A stretch of DNA of 64,000 nucleotides from Imbricaverruca yamaguchii (Eukaryota; Arthropoda; Thecostraca; Neoverrucidae): the NCBI GenBank assembly GCA_034440575.1, contig JAOTOL010001335.1:62001-126000 (forward strand), read 5' to 3'. Positions within the stretch are counted from its first letter, which is position 1. Every line of letters starts with the position of its first letter. Below are positions 28,450-39,104 of this stretch, piece after piece. The notes beneath the pieces are model-generated. The model did no database searches, was not told the origin of the DNA, and saw only the letters and a list, made by a program, of their open reading frames with translations. Both the position numbers and the translations under genes were made by a program.

Positions 28450-31400
28450 TCAGCCCTCCCTGTAATACTGAAAAGCAAGCCCTCTATTCTTATAATGATT
28501 GTCTATGCTGTTTTTAAAGATGTTCAATGTTCTGCTACTGACGATGTTTTCTGGCAGCTGGTTCCAGTGTTCCACTACCCTGTTGGTGAAGAAAGTTTGC
28601 CTTAACCTTGTTCTGCTGTGGTTAATTTTAATTTTGAATTTATGACCTCTAATTGTATCATTTCTGTTAAATTCAAACATTTCCCCAAGGTATCCCCTCT
28701 CCAGACCATTGACAAATTTAAAGACCTCGATGAGATCTCCTCTCAGCCTTCTATATCTAAGTGAAAACATATTCAATTTCTTCAATCTTTCCTCATATGC
28801 CAGGTTGCTTATGCCATTAACCATTTTTGTAGCCCTCTTTTGTACTCTCTCTAAAAGCCAACAATCTTTTTCATAGCTAGGAGACCAAGCTTGGATGCAG
28901 TATTCCAAATGTGGCCTGACGTATGCACAGTAAAGCTTCCTGATCACTTCCTCACTTCTGTATGATACATTCCTATTTATTGCCCCGAGCATTCTCAGTG
29001 CCTTCTTCCTGGCTTCCTTGGTCTGTTCTGATGCCCCCAATTTTGTGTTTAGAATAACACCTAAATCCTTCTCCTGTTGAGTCACTGATAGCACTTGGCC
29101 ACCCATCAAGTATCGAGCCTTCATATGCTGCTTACCTACATGCATGATTTTGCACTTATCAAAGTTAAATTTCATTTGCCATTCTTCGGACCACTTCACA
29201 AGTTCGTCTAAGTCTTTTTGCAGCGAGATATGCTCATCCTGACCTGTTATTGCCCTAAAGACCTTCAAATCATCTGCAAATTTCAAAACTTTACTGCTTA
29301 GGCCACTTTCAATGTTATTTACAAATATAATGAACAGTAATGGCCCTAGTACTGACCCCTGGGGGACTCCACTAAGAACATTTTGCCATGATGACTTTGT
29401 ACCATTTAGCATCACTCTTTGCTGTCTATCTGAAAGCCACAACTCTATCCATTTTAAGATGCTACCTGCAATACCATGGGACTGAAGCTGTATCATTAAC
29501 CGTTTATGGGGTACCTTGTCAAATGCCTTACTAAAGTCAAGATATGCTACATCAACCTGATTTCCCTGATCAAATTGTTCTGTGGCGAAGTTCAAAAAGT
29601 CCAAGAGGTTTGTGAGACACGATCGTCCTTTTCTAAATCCATGTTGAGTATCTTGAATCAATCTGCTACCTTCCAGATAACTAACTATTCTATCCTTGAT
29701 AATTGATTCGAGTACCTTGCAGACTAGGGATGTGAGACTTATTGGCCTATAGTTTTCAACTTTCCCTCTTTCTCCTTTCTTGAAAATAGGAACTACATTT
29801 GCCCTTTTCCAATCGGTTGGAATTTCATTATGTGAAACTGATCTACAAAATATTATACTAAGTGGAAATGCCAGTTCCTTTTCAGTTTCCCGCAACACCC
29901 TAGCATAAATATCATCAGGTCCTGCTGCCTTATTTGGCTTTATTTTCCTGATATGATTGTAAACAACATCACTACCAATGAAATCAACATCATTTGTCAG
30001 ATCCCATGTATCTGAACTATGGTGTACGGTCGGCAGATTGGTCATATCTTCCAATGTAAACACTGATTTGAACTGCTTGCCCAGCTCCTCAACCATCTCA
30101 CTATCCTCACCCAATGTAGTCCCGTTTACTTCCAGTGGACCAATTGTGTTAGAAACTTTACTCAGCTTGTAGAAACTAAAGAACTTTTTACTGTCCCCAT
30201 TACAGTTTCTAGCTAAATCCAGTTCCTTTGCTCGCTTTGCTGCTCTGGTTTTTTGCTTCACAGTGTCTCTAGCTTTTCGATACGCCTTTAGATTAATGAC
30301 ATTTGAGGCTTCTTTAAAAACTCTAAATGCAGTTTTCTTAGCCCTAATTGCTTTTATCACGTCTGGTGTAAGCCATGCTGGCTTTCCTACCCTTCTTTTG
30401 CGTCTTTGCTTTTGGGGGACATGTCTAATCTGAGTTTCCTTTAAGTAAGATTTGAACTTTTCCCACATTTCACAGGCATTTAAATTGGAGAATTCTTCTT
30501 CCCATCTGATGGCACTTAAAGCCGCTCTCATGCCGTTAAAGTCTGCTTTGTTGAAATTTGGAACCTTTACCAAATTATCCTTGATAGTTTCCCCTACATG
30601 TGCCTTGAATCTAACTATGTTATGGTCACTTTTTCCCAGAGTTTCGCCTACAGTCAAGTCTTGAACCAAGTCACTTAAATCCGAGAATACAAGGTCCAAG
30701 AATGAACCATGCCTGGTAGGTTCCGATACAAACTGGTGTAAGAACAGGTCCTCTTCAAGGCATTTCCTGAACATTTTGCATGATGGGGAGCCAACACCAG
30801 CATTTTCATAACCTTTTAGATTAAAGTCACCGAGAATAAGGCACTTCCTCTTAAAGTTTCTACTGATTTCCTCACAAATCACCTTGTCAAGCTCCAGTTG
30901 CTGAGAATGTGGCAGGGTTCCTGATCGGTAGAAAGCTCCTATCCTAAGAGTATTGCTGTTGCCTTTTCCCACAGTGACATCAAGCCAAATGGACTCCACA
31001 GACACATTTTTATCCCCACCTGCTACTTTTTGAGAACTGAATAAGCTATTCACATAGAGCATTACACCACCCCCTTTCATTGCTGGACCCCTATTGCACG
31101 AAAACATATTGTATCCCTGGATCTCATAGTCCTGTAAGTTATCTCCAAAATATCCTTCACTGACCCATGCCTCCGTAATGCAAACAAAATCCGGTTCCTC
31201 CTCAGCAACATAACACTTGAACTCATCAAATTTGGAACGGATACTCTGGGCATTAAACATCATACACTTAACAAATGCTCCATAACCACCTTTGGCTTTT
31301 TCATATTGAGGAGTTCTTTTATCACTAGATGAACTATAACTCTGTCCCCTTGAGTTGCTGCTGTCCCTATTTGCAGACTTTGAGGTTCTATTGCCTTGGC

Positions 31401-31452
31401 TTACACTATTGGAATATTCCTGAGTTGGCAATGCAATTTCATCCCTCCCCAC
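28450..31452 (-). CDS. CR1-like ORF2: endonuclease and reverse transcriptase (copy 2, intact)
   Basis: 1000 codons open. Approximate residues: endonuclease 60-295 (MMFNAQSIRSK, CLILGDFN, GKSDHNIVRFK), linker with a basic segment (PQKQRRKRRVGKPAWLTP), RT 530-770 (PIFKKGERGKVENYRPISL, YLDFSKAFDKVPH, SGVPQGSVLGPLL, KFADDLKVF), C-terminal region ending FQYYREG. All usual catalytic residues are visible, including FADD and the SDH of the nuclease. It follows ORF1 by about 9 bases in another frame. The frame opens at a GTG with a stop just upstream, and the first ATG is about 60 codons in, so ORF2 is probably made by reinitiation or a non-AUG start. Confidence 0.92.
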   Translation of the reverse strand: MGRDEIALPTQEYSNSVSQGNRTSKSANRDSSNSRGQSYSSSSDKRTPQYEKAKGGYGAFVKCMMFNAQSIRSKFDEFKCYVAEEEPDFVCITEAWVSEGYFGDNLQDYEIQGYNMFSCNRGPAMKGGGVMLYVNSLFSSQKVAGGDKNVSVESIWLDVTVGKGNSNTLRIGAFYRSGTLPHSQQLELDKVICEEISRNFKRKCLILGDFNLKGYENAGVGSPSCKMFRKCLEEDLFLHQFVSEPTRHGSFLDLVFSDLSDLVQDLTVGETLGKSDHNIVRFKAHVGETIKDNLVKVPNFNKADFNGMRAALSAIRWEEEFSNLNACEMWEKFKSYLKETQIRHVPQKQRRKRRVGKPAWLTPDVIKAIRAKKTAFRVFKEASNVINLKAYRKARDTVKQKTRAAKRAKELDLARNCNGDSKKFFSFYKLSKVSNTIGPLEVNGTTLGEDSEMVEELGKQFKSVFTLEDMTNLPTVHHSSDTWDLTNDVDFIGSDVVYNHIRKIKPNKAAGPDDIYARVLRETEKELAFPLSIIFCRSVSHNEIPTDWKRANVVPIFKKGERGKVENYRPISLTSLVCKVLESIIKDRIVSYLEGSRLIQDTQHGFRKGRSCLTNLLDFLNFATEQFDQGNQVDVAYLDFSKAFDKVPHKRLMIQLQSHGIAGSILKWIELWLSDRQQRVMLNGTKSSWQNVLSGVPQGSVLGPLLFIIFVNNIESGLSSKVLKFADDLKVFRAITGQDEHISLQKDLDELVKWSEEWQMKFNFDKCKIMHVGKQHMKARYLMGGQVLSVTQQEKDLGVILNTKLGASEQTKEARKKALRMLGAINRNVSYRSEEVIRKLYCAYVRPHLEYCIQAWSPSYEKDCWLLERVQKRATKMVNGISNLAYEERLKKLNMFSLRYRRLRGDLIEVFKFVNGLERGYLGEMFEFNRNDTIRGHKFKIKINHSRTRLRQTFFTNRVVEHWNQLPENIVSSRTLNIFKNSIDNHYKNRGLAFQYYREG

Positions 31453-31460
31453 CCCATTTC

Positions 31461-32417
31461 CTAGTTTCCCTGAAGGACATGCTCATATACTTTGCCTAAC
31501 ACATGGACCCCCTTCTCAGAAAAATGCAGGCCATCCTTCTGATAGAGGTCCCACGATGCATAAAACCTGCTCCACTCGTCTACAAATGTAAAACCTAGCT
31601 CCTGGCAGAGCTTTCCTACCCTGGTGTTAGCTGCCAGTGCCCTAGAGCTCCACTCAGGGGAGGCTCTAGCCCTAGGCAAAATTCCTGTTACAAGCACTCT
31701 ATTGGTACCCTTCAGGGTGGCCAGAAGGGCCCTGTACTCCCGCAGAAGCTCCTCGCTCCTAGTATGACCTATGTTATTTACCCCTACATGCACTATGACT
31801 GTGTTAAACTGGTGATCACTGGTGACCTGTGCCACCGCAGTTACCAGGTCCTTCACCTTGGCACCAGGCCTGGTGATGCACCTCCTGTCCCTCCTACCTT
31901 TACAAAATACCCGCTCTAAATGACGCACACGAGAGTCTCCTATGACCAGCACTGACTCCTTACTACTGCTATCCTGGGGGCAGTCATCTAATGCCTGGAA
32001 CATATTTGCTGTTACTATGCCTGCCCGCTGGGCCGGTCGGCTACACTTCCTCCCGCTCCTACCACCTGCCACCTGCCACTCACTGACCCTTTCCTTAGGT
32101 TCGCGTCTCCAAATCCTCCACCCCCTGACCTCATGCCACTTCCCCTCCTGTGACCTACCAGAACTACCCCTCCTCTGTTCACTATTAACACTATTAACAC
32201 TCCCCTCTTGAGAGATCCCAGCCACCTCCACAGTAGGGGAAACCTCAGCTACCTGGTGGCCTGCGACCACCTGGGCATATGATGTCCCTGCTACGGATCG
32301 ACCCCTTGTTGCTTTATCTTGCCTACCCTGTGCAACAAGGGCAGCCTTGAGGTTGGAAACCTCTGCCTTAAGGGTCCTAATTTCTTCCTCTAGTGCCTGC
32401 ATCCTGGTCGAAACCAT
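31461..32417 (-). CDS. CR1-like ORF1: coiled coil plus SGNH esterase (copy 2, intact)
   Basis: 318 aa. Residues 1-35 form a heptad-like coiled coil (MVSTRMQALEEEIRTLKAEV). A basic, Ser/Arg-rich linker follows (GRKCSRPAQRA). The C-terminal half is a GDSL/SGNH hydrolase: VLVIGDSRVRHL (nucleophile Ser), VIVHVGVNNIG (Asn block) and DGLHFSEKGVHVLG (Asp/His). Esterase-bearing ORF1 proteins are known from CR1-group elements, where they bind RNA or membranes; the exact role is not settled. ATG at 32417 is the obvious start. Confidence 0.9.
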   Translation of the reverse strand: MVSTRMQALEEEIRTLKAEVSNLKAALVAQGRQDKATRGRSVAGTSYAQVVAGHQVAEVSPTVEVAGISQEGSVNSVNSEQRRGSSGRSQEGKWHEVRGWRIWRREPKERVSEWQVAGGRSGRKCSRPAQRAGIVTANMFQALDDCPQDSSSKESVLVIGDSRVRHLERVFCKGRRDRRCITRPGAKVKDLVTAVAQVTSDHQFNTVIVHVGVNNIGHTRSEELLREYRALLATLKGTNRVLVTGILPRARASPEWSSRALAANTRVGKLCQELGFTFVDEWSRFYASWDLYQKDGLHFSEKGVHVLGKVYEHVLQGN

Positions 32418-32682
32418 CCTAAACGCTGCAGCTTATGCCTAGATTTAGATTCAAATTAACTTGCTAAATTAACTTGCTAAACAACCGACAAAAAAGCTAA
32501 CTATCATTCACTATAAATCGCTACCTCCTATACTGTCAGTTAAATATCTGAGTGCCTCAAGAAAAGCAGAAACTATTAAACAATTGTTTGTTTGTTTGTT
32601 TTTTTTTTTCTTTTTGTTTTTAAATAAATTAAATAACTAAACAAGATGTCTAATCTAATTGTCTTCCACACAAGTAGACAAC
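32418..32682 (-). promoter_or_regulatory. 5' UTR (putative internal promoter) of CR1 copy 2
   Basis: About 265 bp upstream of ORF1, shared with copy 1 (19014-19251) except for a longer t/tttg run (32585-32620). LINE 5' UTRs usually hold the internal promoter; no specific element was identified. Confidence 0.5.
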
Positions 32683-34815
32683 TATATAAATATCCCTTTG
32701 ATATCACTTATGGCTAGGTTTAGGGAGGCAAGTTTGCTATGTAAGTGTATTAATGTCGTTTGCAAGATACCTAGTGCATTTTGTGGTGTTTCGTGTGATG
32801 CGCATATGACTACGTCGTCAGCGTTTATTGAAATTTTGGTCGGAAGGTTGTCTGGGATAATTGAATTTAGACCTAAAATAAAGAATAGGGGGCTGAGTAC
32901 GGAACCTTGCATCAGTCCGGTTGTGGGGAATTTTGTGTCTGACATGTGGGATCCAATTTTGATTTGAAATGGGCGATTTAGAAGATAGAAGTGAAGATAG
33001 TGTAGTAGTCTGCCATGTATATCTATGTTGTGTTGGTGGTGTTGTAGTAGTGCTGCTATATTGATGGTGTCGTAGGCTTGCTTGAGGTCCAGGAAGACGG
33101 CGACAGTGGGGCGTTTCCCTGCCGCCGCTTCCTGGATGCGTGTGACAAGGTAAGTGAGGTTATCTAATCATGAGTGATTAGGAAGGAAACCTGTTTGAAT
33201 AGGAGACATCAGTTTTTGTGTTTGGATGATATAGAGAAGGCGTTTTTTAACAAGGCTATCGAATAGTTTGTGGAAGCAGTTGGTGAAGGCGATAGGGCGA
33301 TATGAAGTGCAGAGAGTTGAGTCCGTGTTTGATTTTGGTATAGGTATGAGAGAAGCGTGTAACCATGATCGTGGGTATGCATGTGTGGTTAATGCGGTGT
33401 TGTAAGTGTCGAGTAATGTTTGGAGTGCTGAGATTGGTATGTGTTTGAAGAAGGCATAGTGAATGTTGTCTGGTCCTATACTTGTGTGTCCTGTCTGTGT
33501 GATAGTTAATTGTAGTTCTGTAAGTGTAAATGTAGTGTTGTAAAGGTGTGGGCGTGTGCGTCTGATTGAAGGTGGGGGTGTTCGTGGAAGTGTAGACTAT
33601 CTGAGATGGTAGTGGTGTGCGAATATGTTTGCTATTGTTTGTGTGTCTGTGACAGTGTTGTTGTTGTGTCTAAGTGTGATTGCTTTCCATGGCGGTCTTT
33701 GTGTTGAAAGATTCTGAGGAGTGCCCAAGTTTCGCCGAGAGGTGTGAATCTATTCAATTGGGTGCAAAATGTATTCCAGGAAGTCTTTTTGGCTTCTTTA
33801 CTGGTGCGTTTCATAATGTTCTCTGTCGTTTGTATGCTGTGAGTGTTTGTGGTGCCTGGTGTCTCTCACACCTGTGGCGTGCGTGGTTCCTCGCGCGGAT
33901 CGTCCAGTGGCACTCTTCGTCCAACCATGGAGCCGCGCGAGGTTTGTGTTGGTGTCTTGGTTTTGTTCGTGGTATGTGTTCGTGTGCTGTGGTGAGGAGT
34001 ATGTCTGCAAACTGTTCTCGTGTGTGTTGTGGAGTGTGTGCCGTTTGTGCGGCTATGGATTCTGAAAAGAGGACCCAGGATGTTTTTTAGATTCCACCGA
34101 CCTGGCTGGGGGTTGGGTGGGCCAGTGGTCGGTATTTGGAGAAAGGTAATGGTGATGGGTGCGTGGTCGCTGAAGTGTGGGTCAGAGTCGGATGTCCAGG
34201 ACATGGTGAGGGCTATACGTGAGGAAGCAGGTGTGACATCTGGGGTCGTAGGGAGGTGGGATCTGATTGGTACTAGGTAGGTTGGTGAGCCGGTATTGAG
34301 TATTGTGAGATTATGCTGTGCGGCTATTGTGATGAATGTGTGTGCTCTGTGATCAGGTTGTGTTGTGCGGTTGTCCCATAGGGGGTGGTGCGAGTTGAAA
34401 TGTCCGGTGAGAAAAATAGGTGTGCGAATTTGGTCAAGTGCTTTATTTAATCCCGAGAGTGTGTCTGTGTTTCGCGAGGGTAGATCGTAAATGTTGATGA
34501 ATATGTAAACTATGTTGCGTACATGAATTTCAGTTAGTAGTATGTCTGCCGTGGTGTCTAAATGTATCAGTGAGGGGTCGTGTTCCTAATGTATGTGCAT
34601 ACACCGCCTGATCTGTGTGGGTTGTGTGTGTCGTGTCTGTGTAGTGTGTAGTGAGGGTGTGAAAGTGATATAGGTCGCTGGGTTTGAAGTGTGTTTCTTG
34701 AATGCATAGTGCCATAGGATTTGTTTCTAGTGCATAATGTTTGAATTCAGGCCAGTGTCTGATGAGTCCGTGTGTGTTCCATTGTATGATTGTGTTCATT
34801 GTTTTTGGGTGTTGG
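32683..34815 (-). mobile_element. I-like LINE, middle part: endonuclease and RT core (decayed)
   Basis: On the minus strand, MNTIIQWNTHGLIRHWPEF at 34799 starts an AP endonuclease (ALCIQETHFK, SDHAPITITF), followed by a post-endonuclease motif (APWLDEECHWTIRARNHA, in a shifted frame near 33900). The RT core is at 32683-33160 (VAVFLDLKQAYDTI, GLMQGSVLSPLFFI and INADDVVICAS, where Tyr/Phe of the YADD box is Asn). Several stops and frameshifts are present, so it is a pseudogene. Confidence 0.78.
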
Positions 34816-36109
34816 CGCGCGTGTGTGGTCTTTTCGGTGAGTTGGGTCTTTTTGAGCTTTTACCTGGCTTTTGTTGTTGGTGGGTGAGGGGTGACTGTTG
34901 ATGGGAGGGGTGGCAGTTAGTGTGGGGAGATGGTCCGGTATGTGTCTGTTGGTGAGTGTCCGGTGTCAGTATGTTCCTCTATGTCTGTGTCCCTGTCGGT
35001 GTACGTGCGGATTGTGTTTGTTGGTGACTCATCTGTTGAGGGTGAGGTTTGTGGGTAGGGGGAGGCTGTTGGCTGCTGGGGTGGTGGCGGTGGGGGTTCG
35101 GAGGGTGGGGATGGTGTCGGTTGACGGGTTCGTGGTGATGGTGGTGGTGCTTGGTGTACCGCTCGCTGGCCTGTAAGGTTTACTGGTGTTGGTGCGCGCG
35201 TTCTACGTGTGCTGTTGGTGGGATATTTTGGGTAGGTGTCCGTGCTGTGTTTGTGTCGCGTGGTTGTGAGTGTTGACAGAGCCGGGTATTCTGTGTAGTC
35301 TCGTGGTGGTGGTGGCGGTCTGTATGGTCCCGGCTCTGCTCGGCGGGTCGGCCATGCCGCCAGCGGGTCGGACACCGTCCTCCTGGCCAGGGACAGGTCC
35401 ATGCCCTCCAGGTGGACCAGGCGGAGAATTTCTTTCTCCGCCATCCACCTGGGGCAGGTCCTGTCCCCAGCCTCGTGCTCCCCCGCGGGTGGCGCAGCAG
35501 GCCTCGCCGCTTTGACATGTGTCGCCGACACATGTAAAAGCCTAACAAAACCTACCGACACAGTGTCGGTGCTGTGTGGTTATGCGCATCGGCCGCATAT
35601 GTGTGTGTTGGAGTGGCACCCCCCGCGGAGTGGCCGTAGCGTTGACACTTTGTACAGCGCCGCGGGAGGGTTGCGCGTGGAGTGACGGTGTAGCAGAGAT
35701 GCCCCGCTTTGATGTGTCTTGGTGGTGTCCGGGTTCTGAAGGTCAGTATTATGATGTGTGATGGTGGTTGCCCTGGTCTGGGGGGCGACCTGTATGCGGC
35801 GGAGACACCCTGCTTCTACATCCTCGAGACAAAGGTCTCCACCGCGATACCGGGCAGCTCCCGTGCGCATCGGCGCGCATCGGCGCAATGTGTTGATTTT
35901 CGTTGATGGGGTGATCGAAATAGGTGTGTTGTTGATTTTGTGCATAGTGGGTAGGATCATGACGTCTATTTCCAAATGTGCTTGAATTAGGAGTGCCCCC
36001 GATCTAAGCTGTTTCGCGATCAGGGGCACCCCGTGTACCAGGCGATTTCCCCCTCCACCAAACCAAGGTATTACCATCATCACCACCATACCATCAACCA
36101 TCACCAACA
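34816..36109 (-). pseudogene. I-like LINE gag (ORF1) with CCHC knuckles, decayed
   Basis: Minus strand. The N part reads VIPWFGGGGNRLVHGVPLIA and, after a frameshift, TFRTRTPPRHIKAGHL. Then comes a zinc knuckle, CTKCQRYGHSA with following Cys in adjacent frames, and the typical EHEAGDRTCPRWMAEKEILR block, followed by a Pro-rich tail. This is the usual layout of gag-like ORF1 in I/Jockey elements. At least three frame shifts are visible. The upstream part is displaced by a CR1 insertion at 36110. Confidence 0.7.
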
Positions 36110-37310
36110 TTGATGTAGCATATCTTGACTTTAGTAAGGCCTTTGACAAGGTACCCCATAAACGGTTAATGATACAGCTTCAGTCCCATGGTATTGCAGG
36201 CAGCATCTAAAATGGATAGAGTTGTGGCTTTCAGATAGACAGCAAAGAGTGATGCTAAATGGTACAAAGTGATCATGGCAAAATGTTCTTAGTGGAGTCC
36301 ACCAGGGGTCAGTACTGGGGCCACTACTGTTCATTATATTTGTAAATAACAATGAAAGTGCCCTAAGCAGTAAAGTTTTGAAATTTGCGGATGATTTGAA
36401 GGTCTTTAGGGCAATAACAGGTCAGGATGAGCATATCTCGCTGCAAAAAGACTTAGACGAACTTGTGAAGTGGTCCGAAGAATGGCAAATGAAATTTAAC
36501 TTTGATAAGTGCAAAATAATGCATGTAGGTAAGCAGCATATGAAGGCTCCATACTTGATGGGTGGCCAAGTGCTATCAGTGACTCAACAGGAGAAGGATT
36601 TAGGTGTTATACTAAACACAAAACTGGGGGCATCAGAACAGACCAAGGAAGCCAGGAAGAAGGCACTGAGAATGCTCGGGGAAATAAATAGGAATGTATC
36701 ATACGGAAGTGAGGAAGTGATCAGGAAGCTTTACTGTGCATACGTCAGGCCACATTTGGAATACTGCATCCAAGCTTGGTCTCCTAGCTATGAAAAAGAT
36801 TGTTGGCTTTTAGAGAGAGTACAAGAGAGGGCTACAAAAATGGTTAATGGCATAAGCAACCTGGCATATGAGGAAAGATTGAAGAAATTGAACATGTTTT
36901 CGCCTAGATATAGAAGGCTGAGAGGAGATCTCATCCAGGTCTTTAAATTTGTCCATGGTCAGGAGAGGGGATATCTTGGGGAAATGTTCGAATTTGAACA
37001 GAAATGATGCAATTAGAGGTCATAAATTCGAAATTAAAGTTAACCACAGCAGAACAAGGTTAAGGCAAACTTTCTTCACTAACAGGGTAGTAGAACACTG
37101 GTACCAGCTGCCAGAAAACATTGTCAGTAGCAGCACATTGAACATCTTTAAAAACTGCGTAGACAATCATTATAAGAATAGAGGGCTTGCTTTTCAGTAT
37201 TACAGGGAGGGCTGATTGACAGATTTGGTGGGCAACTGGTTCAGTGTACAGAGTGCAACCAGGAAGGGCCCTTGTGGCTCATAGTTGCATTCATCTTTGA
37301 TGTCTGATGT
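36110..37310 (+). mobile_element. CR1-like fragment, + strand arm of composite A (5'-truncated, broken)
   Basis: Starts inside the RT (gatgtagcatatcttgactt, that is, DVAYLDFSKAF) and runs to the 3' end (FQYYREG, then tail ctttgatgtctgatgtc). The catalytic FADD is kept at about 36378-36405, but single-base changes break the frame near 36205-36290 and at 36990. It is the same family as copies 1 and 2. Confidence 0.88.
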
Positions 37311-37526
37311 CTTATAATGATTGTTTATGCTGTTTTTAAAGATGTTCAATGTGCTGCTACTGACAACGTTTTCTGGCAGCTGGTTCCAGTGTTCTACTAC
37401 CCTGTTGGTGAAGAAAGTCTGCCTTAACCTTGTTCGGCTGTGGTTAACTTTAAATTTGAATTTATGACCTCTAATTGCATCATTTCTGTTCAATTCAGTT
37501 CAAGTCTTTATGTCTTAATGTCTAAA
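37311..37526 (-). mobile_element. Inverted CR1-like 3' piece of composite A, plus tail
   Basis: Minus-orientation segment of the ORF2 end (ttataatgattgtttatgct to ttctgttcaattca, 37311-37497). A + orientation tail follows (gtctttatgtcttaatgtc). It joins the + arm tail to tail with a junction atgtcttataatgattgt that also occurs at composite B (61530-61560). Confidence 0.82.
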
Positions 37527-38380
37527 GATCCAGGAAGCCCATAGGCTCCCCGTCCCCTCGACAGCAAAGGAAGAACTCGCCAGTTGGGTGAGGTGCGGTG
37601 TTCATGTTTGTGATGTTGCATGCGTTTGGTTTGTTGGTGGTGTTGGTTCAAGGGTGGTATGGCAGGTGTGTGGCGTAGTGTGACACAGTGAGCAAAGTAC
37701 AGTATTTACAAGTTTTGGCGGAGGTGTTCAGAAGGGCGTGAAGGAAGCCCGACAGGTGTAACAGTGGGGGCAGATAAAGACGAAGAATACACAAAGAAAT
37801 CAGAAGCTGTGCTTGAAGAGAACACGGATAGATAAATCAGATAAAGATCGTGTCGAGGGCACTAGAGGGAAGATCGGGTGGGGGTTTGGGGAGTTCCTGG
37901 GTGGGGAGATTGGCAGCACCGCCTGACTGACCTTGTAGTATGTAGTGGCCTGGTAGGTAGATGAAGCTGAAGTAAAGACGAAGGGGTACTGCACTGTATC
38001 ACGGAATATAAGTCTTGGAGATGTAGATGTAGAGGCTGTTGTAAGAACACGTAGACGCAAGTAGAAGCTCGTAGAGGTTGATGTAGAGGTGATGTGGTAG
38101 AGAGGACACTGAAGAGTTGATCTAGGAGCTTGAAGTTGAAGGTAACTGAAGATAGGTTAGCGGGATGGGAAGGTAGTGTTCCCAGGTGAAGGGTGGATTT
38201 GGAGCGGTGTTCGTGTGCGTTGTCTGTAGGTATATGCATATGTGTTGGTGTGGGTGGTGGGTGGCAGGTGGCAGCGGCGTCTCCAACTTCGGTTCCGATG
38301 CAGTCGGCCGATATTTCCTCCTTCCTCCTCAACGAAACTCTTGATGGCTGATCGCTTGCGGCCCTCAAAAAGTTTCAATT
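37527..38380 (-). other. Probable 5' end of the I-like LINE (gag start, 5' UTR) and a basic open frame
   Basis: On the minus strand a short frame beginning MNTAPHPTGEFFLCCRGDGE (start at 37605) runs up to the composite A insertion and may be the gag N terminus. Further upstream, 38157-38390 encodes KLFEGRKRSAIKSFVEEEGG without an in-frame ATG; I do not recognise it. Continuity with 36109 across the insertion is inferred, and no target duplication was found. Confidence 0.3.
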
Positions 38381-38443
38381 GCGGCTTGGCGTCGTCATTG
38401 GTTTCGTATGGAACATACTAGTGCTAAAGGCGGACATCCGTTC

Positions 38444-38500
38444 TGCGCATGCGCAATTTCTTGTGAAAACACTCTTGATCTTGTTCGCATAATGGCGCTC
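38444..38500. promoter_or_regulatory. NRF1-type palindrome with nearby ATGGCGC, promoter candidate
   Basis: tgcgcatgcgca (38444-38455) is the perfect NRF1 consensus palindrome. About 35 bp downstream cataatggcgctc resembles a YY1-type initiator. It sits between a short + frame (MALLAQSSPHDIECLLF) and the minus frame at 38157-38390, so a bidirectional promoter is possible. No gene is proven on either side. Confidence 0.35.
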
Positions 38501-39104
38501 TTGGCGCAATCATCGCCACATGACATAGAATGTCTACTCTTTCACCCCAGCTTAATGGCATCATATTCATTTTGTTCTAGACTAGGTAATATGGGCGTAG
38601 GTGATATTAGCTGCATCAGGGTGTAAAAATATGCAAACAAGGACACAAGCCATAATATTTCATGTTCTTTCACAGTAAGGGATGCCTGAGTGAGAAATGA
38701 ACCTGACCATATGTTTTCTGGTACATTTTATTTTCCAACTATCAAATAATATAGTGATAAATTTCCCCAAATACCATAACATCTCAGAATCATGATAGGA
38801 ATGTCGGAGCATTCAAAATTCACCATACTCATTATCAAACTGGGGATAGGGAGCATTCATCATACAATCCTAGTATTTGAATATTAGTTTGCTGGACAAG
38901 CTTACCCTGTCTGGATACCTACATGTTCAGGTTCTGGAGCAGTGTTCAGATTTGTTTGATTTTGATGCCAAATGCAAATGGTATGCCCTTGCTTGTCCTC
39001 TGTTTTGCAGAATTGTGGCAACATAGGTACCTATACACCATGCCTGGTGAAATTTTATATGAAACATTTGCTGCAAGAGTGCATATATTCCAGTATTGCT
39101 GTAC
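38501..39104. other. AT-rich intergenic, no supported gene
   Basis: Only short frames. A gtaata donor-like site follows the + frame at about 38585. Nothing else is supported. Confidence 0.45.

Larger units (their letters stand above)
28339..32682 (-). mobile_element. CR1-like non-LTR retrotransposon, copy 2, full length, both ORFs open
   Basis: 4.34 kb, minus strand, with ctttatgt-type octamers at its 3' end (28342-28365). tatata flanks both ends (28333-28338 and 32683-32688). Removing the element plus one tatata joins the flanking I-like RT in frame (DIKGIFI into YCTTQIKMHDF), which fixes both boundaries. ORF1 and ORF2 are uninterrupted, so this copy may be mobilisation-competent or very recent. 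Confidence 0.92.
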
